64,000 bases of DNA from Alphaproteobacteria bacterium. Lineage in GTDB: Bacteria; Bacteroidota; Bacteroidia; Bacteroidales; FEN-979. The notes beneath the pieces are model-generated. The model made no database searches. It was not told the origin of the DNA and was given only the letters and a program-made list of their open reading frames with translations. The translations under genes were made by a program, and so were the position numbers. Location of the stretch: assembly GCA_009928665.1 (NCBI GenBank), contig SACF01000001.1, forward strand, positions 212,915 to 276,914, in the 5' to 3' direction. Every line of letters starts with the position of its first letter. Within the stretch, counting starts at the first letter, position 1. Positions 63,614-64,000 of this stretch are shown piece after piece.

Positions 63614-63652
63614 GGCTTCGTGTGGTCGAGGAACGAGACCCAGCATGAAGCC
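63614..63652. other. Structured hairpin after the SPFH cassette
   Basis: GGCTTCGTG (63614-63622) pairs with CATGAAGCC (63644-63652), with one G-T. Inside, GGTCG pairs with CGaGACC with a bulged A. The result is a long two-part stem capped by AGGAA. No T-run follows on either strand, so it is not a classic terminator. It lies between the cassette and a convergent gene. Confidence 0.35.
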
Positions 63653-63666
63653 GGTGTTGCATGAAA

Positions 63667-63999
63667 TCAATGATAAAAGCTTTGATGAATGATTATGGGG
63701 AATGAATTCAACCGGTAAGAGTTCCGGTAAGAATAACCATCCACCACCTCTGGTATCCATGTGATCCTTTTTAATATAAAGTTAGTGTCGAATTCAACCC
63801 TTTCACCACGAAAACTATAATCAAACCCCTCGCCGAAAATCCAGATTTTTGTAGAATCCTTGTTGTAAACCCCGGAGTGCACTTTGGGATTATAGGGTAA
63901 ATATACCAATGCTGAATAAGTTTGCAAACAAATGAACAACGACCTGTGCAAAAGAAAATTTGTATCACCCCCTATTGCCACAGGTTTGGATATTTCTTT
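63667..63999 (-). CDS. Unknown protein, C-terminal part (cut by window edge)
   Basis: The minus strand is open from the window edge to a TGA at 63667-63669, about 110 residues. The sequence is varied and protein-like (VYNKDSTKIWIFGEGFDYSFRG, VEFDTNFILKRITWIPEVVDG), with no signal of a specific family. A GTG at 63981 is not taken as the start since the frame continues upstream to the edge. Converges on the cassette. Confidence 0.45.
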   Translation of the reverse strand, partial: KEISKPVAIGGDTNFLLHRSLFICLQTYSALVYLPYNPKVHSGVYNKDSTKIWIFGEGFDYSFRGERVEFDTNFILKRITWIPEVVDGYSYRNSYRLNSFPIIIHQSFYH

Positions 64000-64000
64000 G

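Noticed and set aside
1..64000. CRISPR arrays
   Set aside because: No series of regularly spaced identical direct repeats was seen on reading.
1..64000. rRNA genes, tmRNA, RNase P or SRP RNA
   Set aside because: No conserved stretches of these RNAs were recognised.

Overview
The window looks like a chromosome segment of an uncultured Bacteroidota, most likely Bacteroidales-like. Three kinds of evidence support this: two secreted proteins end in type IX secretion (T9SS) type A sorting domains; many intergenic regions carry the Bacteroidota -7 promoter element TAnnTTTG and starts lack Shine-Dalgarno sequences; and the neighbourhood ftsX - DUF3098 - uppP - truB is typical of the phylum.

Layout. 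(1) 1-0.7 kb: the N-terminal part of a tyrosine recombinase running off the left edge, beside the 3' end of a tRNA-Ala(GGC) gene. This looks like the border of an integrative element lying mostly outside the window. (2) 0.7-8 kb: thpR, a small membrane protein, a large T9SS cargo protein, an ECF sigma factor with a membrane partner, lutB and rpiB. (3) 8.2-16.3 kb: a plus-strand run with nadA, a MORN-type repeat protein, a pseudouridine synthase, a response regulator with a PAS domain, and two DUF3857/transglutaminase-like proteins, of which the second has lost its catalytic triad. (4) 16.3-30.8 kb: dnaG, a polyferredoxin membrane protein (NapH-like plus NapG-like fusion with an internal Tat motif), a PHP phosphatase, a U32 family protein, the para-aminobenzoate genes pabA / pabB-pabC, an outer membrane barrel, a lipoprotein, aspS, a very divergent FolD homologue and an HTH protein. 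(5) 30.9-40.5 kb: a 2144-residue alpha-2-macroglobulin family protein without its thioester motif, and leuS. (6) 40.6-51.1 kb: a 1315-residue membrane-anchored protein built of about six ~185-residue repeats, then ftsX, DUF3098, uppP, truB, a second T9SS cargo protein, tadA and a response regulator. (7) 51.1-58.2 kb: a TPR protein, an FAD-dependent oxidoreductase, a radical SAM protein and a barrel-SPOR fusion. (8) 58.3-64 kb: tRNA-Asn(GTT) followed by an AT-rich accessory region with a transposase-like remnant and a compact five-gene membrane cassette (membrane protein, TM-YidD fusion, YdjI-like SPFH-SHOCT protein, TM-coiled-coil protein, zinc ribbon-TPR protein). A partial gene runs off the right edge.

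Most of the window is housekeeping: translation (aspS, leuS, truB, tadA, pseudouridine synthase, two tRNAs), replication (dnaG), cofactor synthesis (nadA, pab genes) and envelope functions. The least explained and most interesting parts are the SPFH/YidD/zinc-ribbon cassette next to tRNA-Asn, the six-repeat protein upstream of ftsX, the FolD homologue lacking all three catalytic residues, and the paired active/inactive transglutaminase-like proteins. All assignments come from reading the sequence and recalling families; no database search was run.
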